A stretch of 56,258 bases of DNA from WHTX01 sp038255145 (GCA_038255145.1 JBBSLP010000037.1:1-56258), one strand, 5' to 3'; positions 1 through 12,389 are shown, counted from the first letter of the stretch. The notes: generated by a model from the letters alone, not told the origin. A program made the numbers and translations.

Positions 1-626
1 GGCACCCAGGCGGCGGCGTCGTCGAGGCGGGCCGAGGCCCAGCCGAAGTTGGCGTAGCGGGGCGAGCGGTGCCCGGCCATGGCATCGAGGGTGTTCACGG
101 CCCGGTGGGCCAGCACGCCGGGGGCACCGGCCACCGCCGCCCACAGCGCCGGGGCGACCACGGCGTCGACGCAGTTCTCGGCCACCGACTCGACCACGGC
201 CCGGGCCATCTCGGCCTCGTCGAGGTCGCGGGGGTCACGGCCCACCAGCGAGGGCAGCAGGCGGCGGGCCTCCTCGACGTCCCCGGCGTCGAGGGCGTCG
301 CCGATCACCCGGGCCGTGCGCTCGAGCATGCGCCCCGCCGTGGCCAGCCACGCCGCCGCAGCCACGGCCACGGCCGCCCCGGGGCGACCACCCAGCCGAC
401 GCCCCACCGCGGCGAGGGTGAGGCCGGCGCCCACCCCGACCCCGACACCGAACGCGGCATGGCCGACGCCGGCGGTGCGGCTGTCGCGGTACCAGCGCCC
501 CTCCGTCCGTTCCACCAGCTGGCCGAAGAGCGCCACGGGGTGGGGCACGCCCGGAGGCGGTTCGCCCACGGCCCGATCGAAAACGATGCCCGCGGCCGCA
601 GCCAGCGGCTTGGCGACGAAGGTCAC
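1..626 (-). CDS. cobD: CobD/CbiB adenosylcobinamide-phosphate synthase (3' end missing)
   Basis: Inner-membrane enzyme that attaches the aminopropanol arm to adenosylcobyric acid in cobalamin biosynthesis. The visible part gives about 208 residues. Near the N-terminus is the family pattern GEPP followed by HPV; near residues 160-205 is the very characteristic ENCVDAV...NTLDAM.GHRSPRY..FGWASARLDD block. The gene leaves the window at the left edge, so the last third is not seen. The start is set at GTG 626 because an in-frame TAG lies immediately upstream at 629-627; no clear Shine-Dalgarno is seen. The cobU-cobS-cobT genes that act after it lie about 24 kb away at 24316-26726. Identification is by motif and is secure; the exact start is less so. 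Confidence 0.93.
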   Translation of the reverse strand, partial: MTFVAKPLAAAAGIVFDRAVGEPPPGVPHPVALFGQLVERTEGRWYRDSRTAGVGHAAFGVGVGVGAGLTLAAVGRRLGGRPGAAVAVAAAAWLATAGRMLERTARVIGDALDAGDVEEARRLLPSLVGRDPRDLDEAEMARAVVESVAENCVDAVVAPALWAAVAGAPGVLAHRAVNTLDAMAGHRSPRYANFGWASARLDDAAAWV

Positions 627-777
627 CTAGGTGTAAGGGTCCGGTGAGAACGACAGCAGATAGGTGCTCCCACCACGTCGTTCATGGTGGCGCACGGTAG
701 CGTCCCGGCCAGTGGAGCCTCCCGAGGGCCTGAGGTGCCTTGCAAACGCAGGTGCTGGTCGGTCATCATTTCGTCAC

Positions 778-1983
778 ATGACGCCGATCACCAGCCGGCG
801 AACGGCGCCGAACGGTCCCGCTCGCCGCCACCGGCCGAGGCGCTGGCTCGCCCTCGGCATCGTGCTCGCTGCGCTGTCCCCCGTGGCTGTGGGCGCTCAG
901 ACCGTCGACAGCGTCGAGGCCGAGGCCGTCCGCATCGAGAACGAGCTGGCCGACACCCGCGAGCGACTGATCGAGCTGGCCGAGGAGTACAACCAGGCCT
1001 CCGACGGCGCGGCCAGGGCCCAGGCCGAGGTCGACCGGGCCAACGGTCAACTCGAGGCGACCCGGGCCGAGTACGAGAAGCGCCGCGGCGCCATGTCCAC
1101 CTTCGCCGTCGACGCCTACGTCAGCGGGGGTGACATGGGCAAGGTCGACGGCCTGCTCACCACCGACGTGAGCGGTGTGGGCCAGCGCCAGGGCTACCTG
1201 AACGCAGCCAACGGCAACCACCAGGACCTCGTCGACCAGCTGGCCGCCGCCCAGGAGGACCTCGACCTCCAGCTGGGGCGGGTCAAGGAAGCCCAGGGCG
1301 AGGCCGATGCCCTCCAGGCCAAGGTGGCCGAGGCCCGCACCGAGGCCGAGGCCCTGGCCGCCCACCAGCAGGACGTGCTCGGCGAGGTGCAGGGCCGTCT
1401 GGCCGAGCTCGTCGCCGCCGAGCAGGCCCGCCAGGCCGCCGAAGAGGCATCCCGGGCCCAGGAGGCGGCACGCGCCGCCGAGGCGAACCGGACCGCCTCC
1501 GCGGCGGTATCGGCCAGCCAGACCCGCTCCCCGGCCGTCGTCGAGGCGGCCCAGGAGATGGCGGTGGCCTCCACCCCCGCCACCAAGGCCCCGGCCCCGG
1601 CCTCGGCCCCGGTGATCAGCGCCCCCCGCAGCAACGCCCAGGTGGCGGTGGACGCCGCCCTCAGCCAGATCGGCGTGCCCTACGTCTTCGGCGGGGCCAG
1701 CCCCGACTACGGCTTCGACTGCTCGGGCCTGATGATGTGGGCCTGGGGCCAGGCCGGCGTGGACATCCCCCGTCCAGCCGACTACCAGCGCGACGCCATC
1801 CAGCCCATCGGCCTGGAGGACCTCCAGCCCGGGGACATCGTGTTCTACGGCGAGCCCGTCTCCCACGACGCCATGTACATCGGCAATGGCCAGATCGTGA
1901 ACGCCCCGTACACCGGCGAGTACGTCCGGGTGCAGGACATGTTCTACTCGTCCAAGCCCATGACCTACGGCCGGGTCAACTGA
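778..1983 (+). CDS. NlpC/P60 family peptidoglycan endopeptidase with coiled-coil N-terminus
   Basis: Secreted cell-wall hydrolase of the RipA/NlpC type, expected to cut the peptide stem of peptidoglycan. The 401-residue protein has an N-terminal signal sequence (basic RRHRPRR stretch, then a hydrophobic segment to about residue 40 ending VGA). A long Glu/Ala/Arg-rich coiled coil covers about 43-245, an Ala/Pro linker about 260-285, and the NlpC/P60 domain about 288-401. The catalytic Cys is C315 in FDCSGL, the His is H363 in SHDAMYIG, and N375 is a plausible third residue. The upstream ATG at 778 was preferred over the longer reading from 664 because the signal peptide begins right after it. 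The coiled coil may act as an autoinhibitory or FtsEX-type docking element, as in related proteins; that part is inference. Confidence 0.9.
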   Translation: MTPITSRRTAPNGPARRHRPRRWLALGIVLAALSPVAVGAQTVDSVEAEAVRIENELADTRERLIELAEEYNQASDGAARAQAEVDRANGQLEATRAEYEKRRGAMSTFAVDAYVSGGDMGKVDGLLTTDVSGVGQRQGYLNAANGNHQDLVDQLAAAQEDLDLQLGRVKEAQGEADALQAKVAEARTEAEALAAHQQDVLGEVQGRLAELVAAEQARQAAEEASRAQEAARAAEANRTASAAVSASQTRSPAVVEAAQEMAVASTPATKAPAPASAPVISAPRSNAQVAVDAALSQIGVPYVFGGASPDYGFDCSGLMMWAWGQAGVDIPRPADYQRDAIQPIGLEDLQPGDIVFYGEPVSHDAMYIGNGQIVNAPYTGEYVRVQDMFYSSKPMTYGRVN

Positions 1984-2024
1984 GCCCACGCATCGGCCCG
2001 CCCGGCTGAAGCGCACGCCTGCCC

Positions 2025-2057
2025 GAGGGCGGTCCGACCGTGAGGCGGACCGCCCTC
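2025..2057. terminator. Bidirectional hairpin terminator between nlpC/P60 and ileS
   Basis: A perfect 12-bp stem (2025-2036 with 2046-2057) and 9-nt loop lie between two converging genes, with no T-run on either side. This is the usual form in very GC-rich actinobacteria. Confidence 0.75.
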
Positions 2058-2071
2058 CTGCGTCCCCGGGC

Positions 2072-5317
<3,246 letters not shown>

Positions 5318-5356
5318 GGTCGACCACTCGTCATCGGTCGCTGATGGGGCCGCGAC

Positions 5357-5362
5357 AGCCTA
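5357..5362 (-). promoter_or_regulatory. -10 box for ileS
   Basis: TAGGCT on the minus strand, about 40 nt upstream of the ileS ATG. It predicts a leader near 30-35 nt, too short for a T-box element. Confidence 0.4.
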
Positions 5363-5475
5363 GTGCGACCCCCTCCAGCGGCTCGGATGGGTTCCGGTGG
5401 GGGCGCTGGCTGGCAATGTGTCAACTGTCTCCCATAAGATGAACCCTCGTTCGATCTAGCGGGGGTACCACGTAG

Positions 5476-7068
5476 ATGGCAGTGAGAGCTTCGACGCGCC
5501 GCGGCGCGCTCGTGATGGCCCTGGCCCTGGCGGCGGCGGGTGTCGTGGCCTGTGGCGGCGGTGGCGAGGACGATGCCGCCTCGAGCGCCACCGTCGACCA
5601 GGACGTCAAGAACAGGGTCGAGGACCAGCTGGCCGGGTCGACGGGGACCACGGTCGAGGTCGCCGACGAGCCCACCTCCATGGAGGACTGGGAGGCCCTG
5701 TGGGCCGACCAGCGCCAGGCCATCGTGGACCGCATCAAGGAGAACGGCTGGGGCACCTCGGCCGACGGCAAGTCCATCACCGGGCCCGAGGGCTACAAGG
5801 TCGACCTGGCCGCCTGCCCCGCCGAGTGGAGCGAGACCGAAGGCCTGACCGACACCAGCATCAAGTTCGGTTGGCCGGCCCCGCTCTCCGGCCCCCAGGC
5901 CGACTTCGGCGCCCTCCCCAAGGGGGCCAAGGCCGTGCTCGACCACTACTCCGCCGCGGGTGCCTTCAAGGATTCGGCCGGCAAGACCCGCAGCTTCGAC
6001 GTCATCATCCGTGACGACGCCTACGACACCGCCCGCACCATCCCCCTCACCGACGAGATGCTCGACTCGGACCGGGTCTTCGCCCTGGCCACGATGATCT
6101 CCCCTGGTGGCCTCAAGACCTACGACAAGGTCAACCAGCGCTGCGTGCCCCAGTACATCACCACCGGGCACCCGGCCTGGGGCGATCCGGTCAGCCACCC
6201 GTGGACCACGGGGATCATCCTGTCCTATGCGACAGAGGCCATCCTCTGGGGCTCCTTCATCGAACAGCACCTCGACGAATGGGGCGGCAAGGCCAAGGTC
6301 GCGGCCCTGGTCATGTCCAACGACTTCGGCAAGGCCTACATCAACTCGCTGAAGGCCTTCATCGAGCAGTCGCCCCGCAAGGCCGACATCACCCTGGTCA
6401 CCGAGGGCCTCGAGCCGGCGGCGCCCACCATCAAGGACCAGATGACGACGCTGGCCTCCCAGAGCCCCGACGTCTACATCGCCATGGTGACGGGCACCTC
6501 GTGCACCCAGTCCATCACCGAGTCGGCCGAGAACGGCATGTCCGACAACATCAAGGCCGCCTTCCTGCCTTCGGTGTGCAAGGCGTCCTCGTTCATCGGC
6601 AAGGACAAGGTCGGCGGTGACGGCGCGGTGTCCGACGGCTGGTGGATCGTCGGCGGTGGCACCAAGGACTTCAACGCCGCCGCGCTGGCCAACGACCCCT
6701 ACATCGCCTGGGGCCGTGACGTCATCAAGGAAGCCGGCTTCGACTACGCCACGTCGGGCAACTACGGCTGGGGCGTAGGCATGGGCTGGCAGCTGGCCCA
6801 GATCTTCATGATCGCCGGCGATCTGCCCGGTGGTCTGACCCGGGCCAACCTGAACATCGCCACGCGCACCATCGACATGACCAGCCCGGCCCTGATCTCG
6901 GGCGTCAAGTACAACATGGACGGCAACGCCGACGCCTACCTCATCGAGGGCTCGGACATCGCCCAGTGGAGCACGGCCGAGCAGCAGTGGAAGGTCGACT
7001 CGGTGGTCGAGCTGTCCGGGGCGTCCAAGAACTGCGCTTGGAACGCGGCCAACGGCGCCTGCGCCTGA
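5476..7068 (+). CDS. LivK-like ABC substrate-binding lipoprotein
   Basis: Extracytoplasmic binding protein of the branched-chain amino-acid/amide/urea type (periplasmic-binding-fold family, 530 residues). A signal peptide ends in a lipobox AGVVAC with the lipidated Cys at 26. About 110 residues then precede the binding fold, which begins near FGWPAPLSGPQADFG. That segment has the pattern W..LW..QRQ..VDRI...G followed by ITGPEGY and ACP. The same extension occurs in the paralogue at 13897-15456, so it is a conserved module, not a misplaced start. No permease or ATPase gene lies next to it, and the substrate cannot be told. A TAAGAT box at 5435-5440 may be its -10. A strong hairpin terminator follows the stop. 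Confidence 0.88.
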   Translation: MAVRASTRRGALVMALALAAAGVVACGGGGEDDAASSATVDQDVKNRVEDQLAGSTGTTVEVADEPTSMEDWEALWADQRQAIVDRIKENGWGTSADGKSITGPEGYKVDLAACPAEWSETEGLTDTSIKFGWPAPLSGPQADFGALPKGAKAVLDHYSAAGAFKDSAGKTRSFDVIIRDDAYDTARTIPLTDEMLDSDRVFALATMISPGGLKTYDKVNQRCVPQYITTGHPAWGDPVSHPWTTGIILSYATEAILWGSFIEQHLDEWGGKAKVAALVMSNDFGKAYINSLKAFIEQSPRKADITLVTEGLEPAAPTIKDQMTTLASQSPDVYIAMVTGTSCTQSITESAENGMSDNIKAAFLPSVCKASSFIGKDKVGGDGAVSDGWWIVGGGTKDFNAAALANDPYIAWGRDVIKEAGFDYATSGNYGWGVGMGWQLAQIFMIAGDLPGGLTRANLNIATRTIDMTSPALISGVKYNMDGNADAYLIEGSDIAQWSTAEQQWKVDSVVELSGASKNCAWNAANGACA

Positions 7069-7121
7069 CCTGTGCCTGATGGGCACGGCCTGACCGGGAC
7101 CAACCGGACCTGACGTGAACC

Positions 7122-7151
7122 GAGCGCCCCGGCCCTCCGGCCGGGGCGCTC
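7122..7151 (+). terminator. Rho-independent-type hairpin after the LivK-like gene
   Basis: A perfect 13-bp stem (7122-7134 with 7139-7151) with a 4-nt loop lies 54 nt after the stop codon; there is no long T-run. Confidence 0.75.
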
Positions 7152-7217
7152 ACGCGTTCAACGACGGTTCACACGGCGCCTCGGCCTGCGGCCAGGTCGG
7201 TCGACCAGACTGGTGCC

Positions 7218-8435
7218 GTGCGCGTCGACTGCAACTTCTACGGCTCGGTCCCCATGGCGGACGCCGGCGCAGGTGCGCCCCGCCCGGTGGATCGCCGCTA
7301 CGGCAACGCTGACGTCCTGGCCGCCTACGCCAACCTCGAGCACTGGGCCACCACCATGGATGGCCTGGGCTACGACACCATGTGGCTCACCGAGCACCAC
7401 TTCCAGTACGAGGGCTACGAGGTCACCCCCAACCTGGTGCAGTTCGGCCAGCACCTGGCCAGCCGCACCGGGCGCCTGCGCTTCGGCCAGATGTTCAACG
7501 TGGTCCCCCAGTGGCACCCCCTGCGCCTGGCCGAGGACGTGGCCCTGGCCCAGATCCTCACCGGGGACCGCATGGTCTTCGGCGTGGGCCGGGGCACCGT
7601 GCCCCGTGAGGCGCAGACCTTCGGGGCCATGGTGGCCTCGGGCGACAACGAGATGTCCCGCGAGGCCGATCGGGTCAACCGGGAGATCTTCGAGGAGTCC
7701 ATGGAGGTCATCAAGGCGGCGTGGTGGAACGAGCGCTTCTCCTACACGGGCAAGCACTTCGTCTTCCCACCGGCGGGCATCCCCGACCGGGGCAGCTTCG
7801 TGGCCGACCTGACCCTCATCCCCAAGCCCGTCGCCCCCATCCCCATCTACCAGCCCGTGGGTTCGCCCGACACCCTCGAGTACGCCCCCCGGGCCCGCCA
7901 CCTGGGGGTGATCCCCGCGGCCCCGCCCCACCTGGTCAAGCCCAAGTGGGACCGCTTCGCCGAGGCCGCGGCCGAGGGGGGCTGGGAGCTGGGCCCCGGC
8001 CAGGGACGCTGCCTGGCGGTGAACTGCCACGTGGGCCGGACCACGGCCGAGGCCCGGGCGTCGGGCCGAGGCCCCCACGACGAATGGGTCAAGTTCCTCT
8101 CCCAGTACGGCCGGTTCAAGAGCTACGCCACCGCCGACGGCAGCCCCACCCCGTTCGACTTCCGGCCCTCGGTCGAGGATTCCATCGACCAGCGGGTGAT
8201 GATGATCGGCTCGGTGGAAGAGGTCGTCGACGCCCTGGGCCAGTGGCGCGAGCTGCTCGACCTTGCCCACGTGGTGCTGTTCTTCGACATGCCCGGGCTG
8301 ACCACGTCCCAGATGGACGACCAACTGGCCCTCTTCGCCACCGAGGTCGCCCCCCGCCTGGGCATCCGCATGGACGGCCCCCGCACCTACCCCGGCGCCG
8401 ACGGCGCCCACATCCCCGACGTCCCCGTGGGCTGA
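7218..8435 (+). CDS. Luciferase-like (LLM class) flavin-dependent oxidoreductase
   Basis: A 405-residue cytoplasmic member of the bacterial luciferase superfamily, using FMNH2 or F420. Seen: the TEHHFQYEGYEV block near residue 57, MFNVVPQWHPLRLAED near 95, and a GVGRGTVPREAQTFG segment near 125. These are shared almost word for word with the paralogue at 44714-45862, so the two are one subfamily within the genome. GTG 7218 is the start; a CAGACT box at 7206-7211 lies 6 nt before it, consistent with a leaderless transcript. The next gene, a Baeyer-Villiger-type monooxygenase, runs in the same direction 110 bp downstream. A joint oxidative catabolic role is plausible but not shown. The substrate is unknown. 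Confidence 0.85.
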   Translation: MRVDCNFYGSVPMADAGAGAPRPVDRRYGNADVLAAYANLEHWATTMDGLGYDTMWLTEHHFQYEGYEVTPNLVQFGQHLASRTGRLRFGQMFNVVPQWHPLRLAEDVALAQILTGDRMVFGVGRGTVPREAQTFGAMVASGDNEMSREADRVNREIFEESMEVIKAAWWNERFSYTGKHFVFPPAGIPDRGSFVADLTLIPKPVAPIPIYQPVGSPDTLEYAPRARHLGVIPAAPPHLVKPKWDRFAEAAAEGGWELGPGQGRCLAVNCHVGRTTAEARASGRGPHDEWVKFLSQYGRFKSYATADGSPTPFDFRPSVEDSIDQRVMMIGSVEEVVDALGQWRELLDLAHVVLFFDMPGLTTSQMDDQLALFATEVAPRLGIRMDGPRTYPGADGAHIPDVPVG

Positions 8436-8545
8436 GCCCGACCGCTCCCCGCGACCTGCTCTGGTGTCACCCACGAGCGACGGCGGAACTACCGTTCCCC
8501 TCACCACCTCCGGGGGGCCCCGGAGCGCGGTCAAAGGGGAGCAGC

Positions 8546-10399
8546 ATGCTGGAGAGCGATGTCGGTGCCGATCTCATCGACAAGCTGGGCTACACCGCCG
8601 CCGAGCTGGGCTTCGACCCATCGGAGCTGAAGGCCCGGTACCTGGCCGAGCGGGACAAGCGCCTGCGCGACGACGCCAACGAGCAGTACGTCGAGGTCAA
8701 GGCCGAGTTCTCCCGCTACATCGAGGACCCCTACATCGAGACCGACGGCAGCCGTGACCCCGTCTTCGACGAGGTGCAGGTCACCGTGGTCGGCGGCGGC
8801 TTCGGCGGCCTGCTCATGGGGGCCCGCCTGCGCGAGGCCGGCTACGACAGCATCCGCCTCGTCGAGAAGGCCGGCGACGTCGGCGGCACCTGGTACTGGA
8901 ACCGCTACCCCGGGGCCATGTGCGACGTGGAGTCCTACGTCTACCTCCCGCTGCTGGAGGAGACCGGTCGCATGCCGACGACGAAGTACCCCTTCGCCCC
9001 CGAGATCTTCGAGCACTCCAAGGCCATCGCCCGCCACTTCGACCTCTACCGCGACGCCCTCTTCCAGACCGGCATCACCGAGCTGCGCTGGGACGAAGAC
9101 GCCAAGCGCTGGATCGTCGCCACCGACCGCGGTGACCAGTTCCGCACCCAGTTCATCGCCATGGCCAACGGCCCCCTCAACCGGCCCAAGCTGCCCGGCA
9201 TCCCCGGCATCAACGAGTTCAAGGGCTACACGTTCCACACCAGTCGGTGGGACTACGAGTACACCGGCGGCGACTCCACCGGGAACCTCGAGAACCTGAA
9301 GGACAAGGTCGTCGGCATCATCGGCACCGGGGCCACCGCCGTGCAGTGCATCCCCCACCTCGGCGCATCGGCCAAGCAGCTGTTCGTCTTCCAACGCACC
9401 CCGTCCTCCGTCGACGTGCGCAACAACCGGCCCACCGATCCCGAATGGGTGGCGTCACTGAAGCCGGGCTGGCAGCAGGAGCGGATGAACAACTTCAACA
9501 ACGTCGTCAGCGGCGGCGATGTCGAAGAGGACATGGTCAAGGACGGTTGGACCGACATCTTCCGCAACCTGACCGGGTCGGTGGCCAAGCAGGCGGGCAA
9601 GAAGCTCGGTCGCCGCCTCAGCCCCCAGGAGCGCGGCGAGCTCATGGAGCTGGCCGACTACCAGAAGATGAACCAGGTCCGGGCCCGTGTGGACGAGACC
9701 GTGAGGGACGCGGCGACGGCGGAGAAGCTGAAGCCCTGGTACCGCCAGTTCTGCAAGCGACCCTGCTTCCACGACGAGTACCTGGAGACCTTCAACCGCC
9801 CCAACGTGACCCTGGTGGACACCGACGGGCAGGGCGTGCAGCAACTGACCGAGAACGGCGTGGTCGTCGACGGCAAGGAGTACGAGGTCGACTGCCTGGT
9901 GTTCGCCACCGGCTTCGAGGTCGGCACCGGCTACACCCGTCGGGCCGGCTACGACATCATCGGCCGTGACGGGATGACCCTGTCGGAGAAGTGGTCCGAG
10001 GGCCTTCGCACCCTGCACGGCCTGCAGACCAACGGCTTCCCCAACTGCTTCTTCCTCGGCTTCACCCAGACGGCGGTGACCGTCAGCGTGCCCATGGCCC
10101 TCAACGAGCAGGCCAAGCACGTCACCTACATGATGACCCAGGCCCGCGACGCCGGGGCCGAGACGGTGGAGAACACCGTCGAGGCCGAGGACGCCTGGGT
10201 GGCCGAGATCCGTCGGGCCGCGACCCTGGGCCGACGCTTCTACGCCGAGTGCACTCCCGGCTACTACAACGGCGAGGGCAAGCTCGGGAACCCCATCGGC
10301 TTCTTCGCCGGCACCTACGTCGAGGGCCCCCTGCGCTTCATCAAGCTGTTGGAGGACTGGCGGGCGGACGGCGAGCTCGAGGGCGTCGAACTGCGCTGA
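8546..10399 (+). CDS. FAD/NAD(P)H-dependent monooxygenase, type-I Baeyer-Villiger family
   Basis: Inserts oxygen next to a ketone carbonyl to make an ester or lactone, using FAD and NADPH (family knowledge). The 617-residue protein has a long N-terminal extension of about 75 residues, as in the cyclopentadecanone/steroid monooxygenase branch. The first Rossmann motif GGGFGG is at 83-88. The fingerprint FKGYTFHTSRWD at 225-236 fits FxGxxxHxxxWD. The second Rossmann motif GTGATA is at 260-265. The start at ATG 8546 is decided by an AAAGGGGA ribosome-binding site 6 nt upstream; a longer open frame from 7721 is only overlap with the previous gene in another frame. The natural substrate is not predictable. 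A strong hairpin follows the gene. Confidence 0.92.
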   Translation: MLESDVGADLIDKLGYTAAELGFDPSELKARYLAERDKRLRDDANEQYVEVKAEFSRYIEDPYIETDGSRDPVFDEVQVTVVGGGFGGLLMGARLREAGYDSIRLVEKAGDVGGTWYWNRYPGAMCDVESYVYLPLLEETGRMPTTKYPFAPEIFEHSKAIARHFDLYRDALFQTGITELRWDEDAKRWIVATDRGDQFRTQFIAMANGPLNRPKLPGIPGINEFKGYTFHTSRWDYEYTGGDSTGNLENLKDKVVGIIGTGATAVQCIPHLGASAKQLFVFQRTPSSVDVRNNRPTDPEWVASLKPGWQQERMNNFNNVVSGGDVEEDMVKDGWTDIFRNLTGSVAKQAGKKLGRRLSPQERGELMELADYQKMNQVRARVDETVRDAATAEKLKPWYRQFCKRPCFHDEYLETFNRPNVTLVDTDGQGVQQLTENGVVVDGKEYEVDCLVFATGFEVGTGYTRRAGYDIIGRDGMTLSEKWSEGLRTLHGLQTNGFPNCFFLGFTQTAVTVSVPMALNEQAKHVTYMMTQARDAGAETVENTVEAEDAWVAEIRRAATLGRRFYAECTPGYYNGEGKLGNPIGFFAGTYVEGPLRFIKLLEDWRADGELEGVELR

Positions 10400-10420
10400 G
10401 CTCGTCTCGCTGATCTGGTG

Positions 10421-10450
10421 ACCGGCCCGGGGTGGTGTCCCCGGGCCGGT
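10421..10450 (+). terminator. Hairpin terminator after the monooxygenase
   Basis: A perfect 12-bp stem (10421-10432 with 10439-10450) and 6-nt loop, starting 22 nt after the stop codon. Confidence 0.75.
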
Positions 10451-10529
10451 TCGCGTGGTTGGCAGGATGCTTGCGAGTGGTGGCAACGGACGCCTCGTCG
10501 TCATCGACGCCGGCCGGCACAGTGCGCTC

Positions 10530-10988
10530 ATGAGCGCAACCGCCACCACCGCCCCCTCGTCCCGGATCACCACCATCCCCGCGGCGGCGCCGGCCGTCGC
10601 CATCGCCCACTTGGCCGCTCTGCTGGCCGTGGAGACCGACTGCTCGGACGTGCACGACGCCTTGGCCCGAGGGGTCAGCGACGTGGTCGTGCTCGATGTG
10701 CGCGGCCCCGAGGCCTTCGCCGCCGGCCACCTGCCCGGGGCCGTGCACCTGCCCTACAAGTCCATCGACGCCGACGCGCTGGCCGCCTGGCCCGAGGGCA
10801 CCACCTTCGTGACCTACTGCGCCGGTCCCCACTGCAACGCGGCTGACCAGGCCGGCCTGCGGGTGGCGCAGGCCGGCCGGCCGGTCAAGAAGATGCTGGG
10901 CGGCATCAGCGGCTGGCTCGACGAGGGCTTCGCCCTCGAGGGGGCTGGCGAAGCGCCGGGCGACGTCACCGGCGCTGTCGCCTGCTGA
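10530..10988 (+). CDS. Rhodanese-domain protein
   Basis: A 152-residue single-domain rhodanese-like protein, probably a cytoplasmic sulfurtransferase or persulfide carrier. It shows the typical VLDVRGPEAFAAGHLPGAVHLPY block and the active-site loop CAGPHCNAA, whose first Cys is the expected persulfide carrier. GGISGWLDEGF is the family C-terminal signature. The ATG at 10530 was preferred because it leaves a normal-length domain protein; 25 extra residues would result from 10455. The stop codon directly abuts the stop of the converging SnoaL-like gene, with no bases between. The sulfur donor and acceptor are unknown. Confidence 0.85.
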   Translation: MSATATTAPSSRITTIPAAAPAVAIAHLAALLAVETDCSDVHDALARGVSDVVVLDVRGPEAFAAGHLPGAVHLPYKSIDADALAAWPEGTTFVTYCAGPHCNAADQAGLRVAQAGRPVKKMLGGISGWLDEGFALEGAGEAPGDVTGAVAC

Positions 10989-11411
10989 TCAGGCGCTCGA
11001 GGACTGGCGTACGCCCAGGGCATCCTGGAGCTGCGCCGTGTCGGCGTACTGCTGGAAGCTGGCGATGCGCCCGTCACCGCCGAGCCGCCACACGTGCCGG
11101 GCCTGCACATCGATGGGCTGGCCCGTGGCGTTGGCCACGCCGCTGTAGCGCACCTCGACGAGGACGGTGTCGCCGGCGTCGTGGAACTCTCGGGGGCTCA
11201 CGGTGAAGCCGTCGAACTCGGTGGCCAGGCGCATGAAGACGTTGTCGAGCACCGCCTGGGGCCCGACGAAGGCGGCGCCATCGGCCAGGGAGTAGGGGTT
11301 GCCCTCGGCCTCCCGCCACTCGATGTCCTCGGCCATGGCCCCCAGCACGGTGGGGACGTCACCCTTGGCGAAGGCGTCGTAGAGGTCACGGATGCGCGGC
11401 GCATGGCTCAT
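10989..11411 (-). CDS. SnoaL/NTF2-like protein (ketosteroid-isomerase fold)
   Basis: A 140-residue protein of the NTF2-like superfamily. Seen: the N-terminal helix pattern (DLYDAFAKGDVPTVL), the IEW strand, a FVGP..V..NVF..L helix, and C-terminal strands with VWRLGGDGRIASFQQY. Members are small-molecule isomerases, cyclases, hydrolases or binding proteins, so a precise activity cannot be given. ATG 11411 is preceded by AAAGGG at a good distance. A longer frame reaching 11795 only overlaps the next gene. It is convergent with the rhodanese gene. Confidence 0.8.
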   Translation of the reverse strand: MSHAPRIRDLYDAFAKGDVPTVLGAMAEDIEWREAEGNPYSLADGAAFVGPQAVLDNVFMRLATEFDGFTVSPREFHDAGDTVLVEVRYSGVANATGQPIDVQARHVWRLGGDGRIASFQQYADTAQLQDALGVRQSSSA

Positions 11412-11514
11412 GGCGCACACCCTTTCGTTACGACGAATCGTACGCAGCCCTCGCCGTTGGTGACAAGGGTCACGTCGTGCGCGGGCAGGCCGGCGGATCA
11501 CGCCAACGGACCAG

Positions 11515-12330
11515 CTAGCCGACGTTGGCCACGAAACCCTCGACCAGCTCGGCGAAGACGCCGGGCTGCTCGACGGGGACCAGGTGGACGGAGTCGGTGA
11601 CGACGGCCCGCTGCACACCCAGGACCTGGGCGGACATGGCGTCGAAGGTGGCCTCGTCGAGTACCGGGGACTGCTCGGCCCGCACCAGCAGGGTGGGCAC
11701 GGCCAACACCCGCCAGGCATCCCAATGGTCTTCGTCCCGGAAGGGCCAGCGGGTCTGGAAGTAGGGGTCGTGCTTTCGTACCAGACGGCCCTCACCCCCG
11801 GGACGGGTGCCGAAGGCGGCCATGGCCTCGATCATGGCGTCGGGAGCGTGGGGGTTGGCCTGGCGCTCCCACGCCCGCACGGCGGCGTGGTCGGGGAAGT
11901 CGTAGGGGCGGACGGGCGCGGCGTCGGCCGCCGCCGTGGTCGACGGGGGCACGTCGACGACGGTCAGGGACCGCACCCAGGTGGGGAAGGCGGCGGCCAG
12001 GCGCAGGGCCACCAAGCCGCCCCACGACAGGCCCACCAGGTTGACCGGGCCGAACTGCTCGGTCTCGAGCACGGCCAACAGGTCCTCGGCCAGGTCGTTC
12101 GTGGCGTAGGCGTGATCGACCGACCATTGGCTGTCACCGTGGCCCCGCTGGTCGAGGGCCACCACCCGGGCCCGGCCGGCCAGAGCCTCGGCCACGCCGG
12201 CCCAAGCCCAGGCATGTCCCGTCACCCCGTGCAGGCAGACGAGCACCGGCAGTCCGGGGTCGGGCGGTCCGAAGTCGAGCAGGTGCAGGCGCAGGTCACG
12301 GGCCTGGACGAAGCGATGGGTCAGGGACAT
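11515..12330 (-). CDS. Alpha/beta hydrolase
   Basis: A 271-residue cytoplasmic alpha/beta-hydrolase-fold enzyme. The oxyanion-hole segment LVCLHGVTGHAW is at about 30-41, DQRGHGDS at 60-67, the nucleophile elbow GLSWGG with Ser102, and the likely catalytic His249 in DSVHLVPVEQP. The acid residue is not obvious: the usual Asp position after strand 7 reads RAEQSP. Esterase, lactonase and epoxide- or halide-hydrolase activities are all possible. ATG 12330 begins the conserved fold; the longer frame to 12747 overlaps the enoyl-CoA hydratase. It lies 59 bp downstream of that gene on the same strand and may be cotranscribed with it. Confidence 0.85.
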   Translation of the reverse strand: MSLTHRFVQARDLRLHLLDFGPPDPGLPVLVCLHGVTGHAWAWAGVAEALAGRARVVALDQRGHGDSQWSVDHAYATNDLAEDLLAVLETEQFGPVNLVGLSWGGLVALRLAAAFPTWVRSLTVVDVPPSTTAAADAAPVRPYDFPDHAAVRAWERQANPHAPDAMIEAMAAFGTRPGGEGRLVRKHDPYFQTRWPFRDEDHWDAWRVLAVPTLLVRAEQSPVLDEATFDAMSAQVLGVQRAVVTDSVHLVPVEQPGVFAELVEGFVANVG

Positions 12331-12389
12331 GCAGTTCTGGTTCCCGTCGTGGGGTGGCTGGGGCGTACGCCGAAGGGCGGCTCTGGGGG

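Noticed and set aside
766..2016. 416-residue minus-strand open frame over the NlpC/P60 gene
   Set aside because: It is the GC-rich shadow of the plus-strand gene, with low-complexity His/Gly/Val composition and no family motif.
5318..5475. T-box riboswitch upstream of ileS
   Set aside because: No T-box or antiterminator bulge was seen, and the likely leader is only about 30-35 nt.
7721..8545. N-terminal extension of the monooxygenase to 7721
   Set aside because: It lies inside the luciferase-like gene in a different frame; the ribosome-binding site at 8531-8540 fixes the start at 8546.
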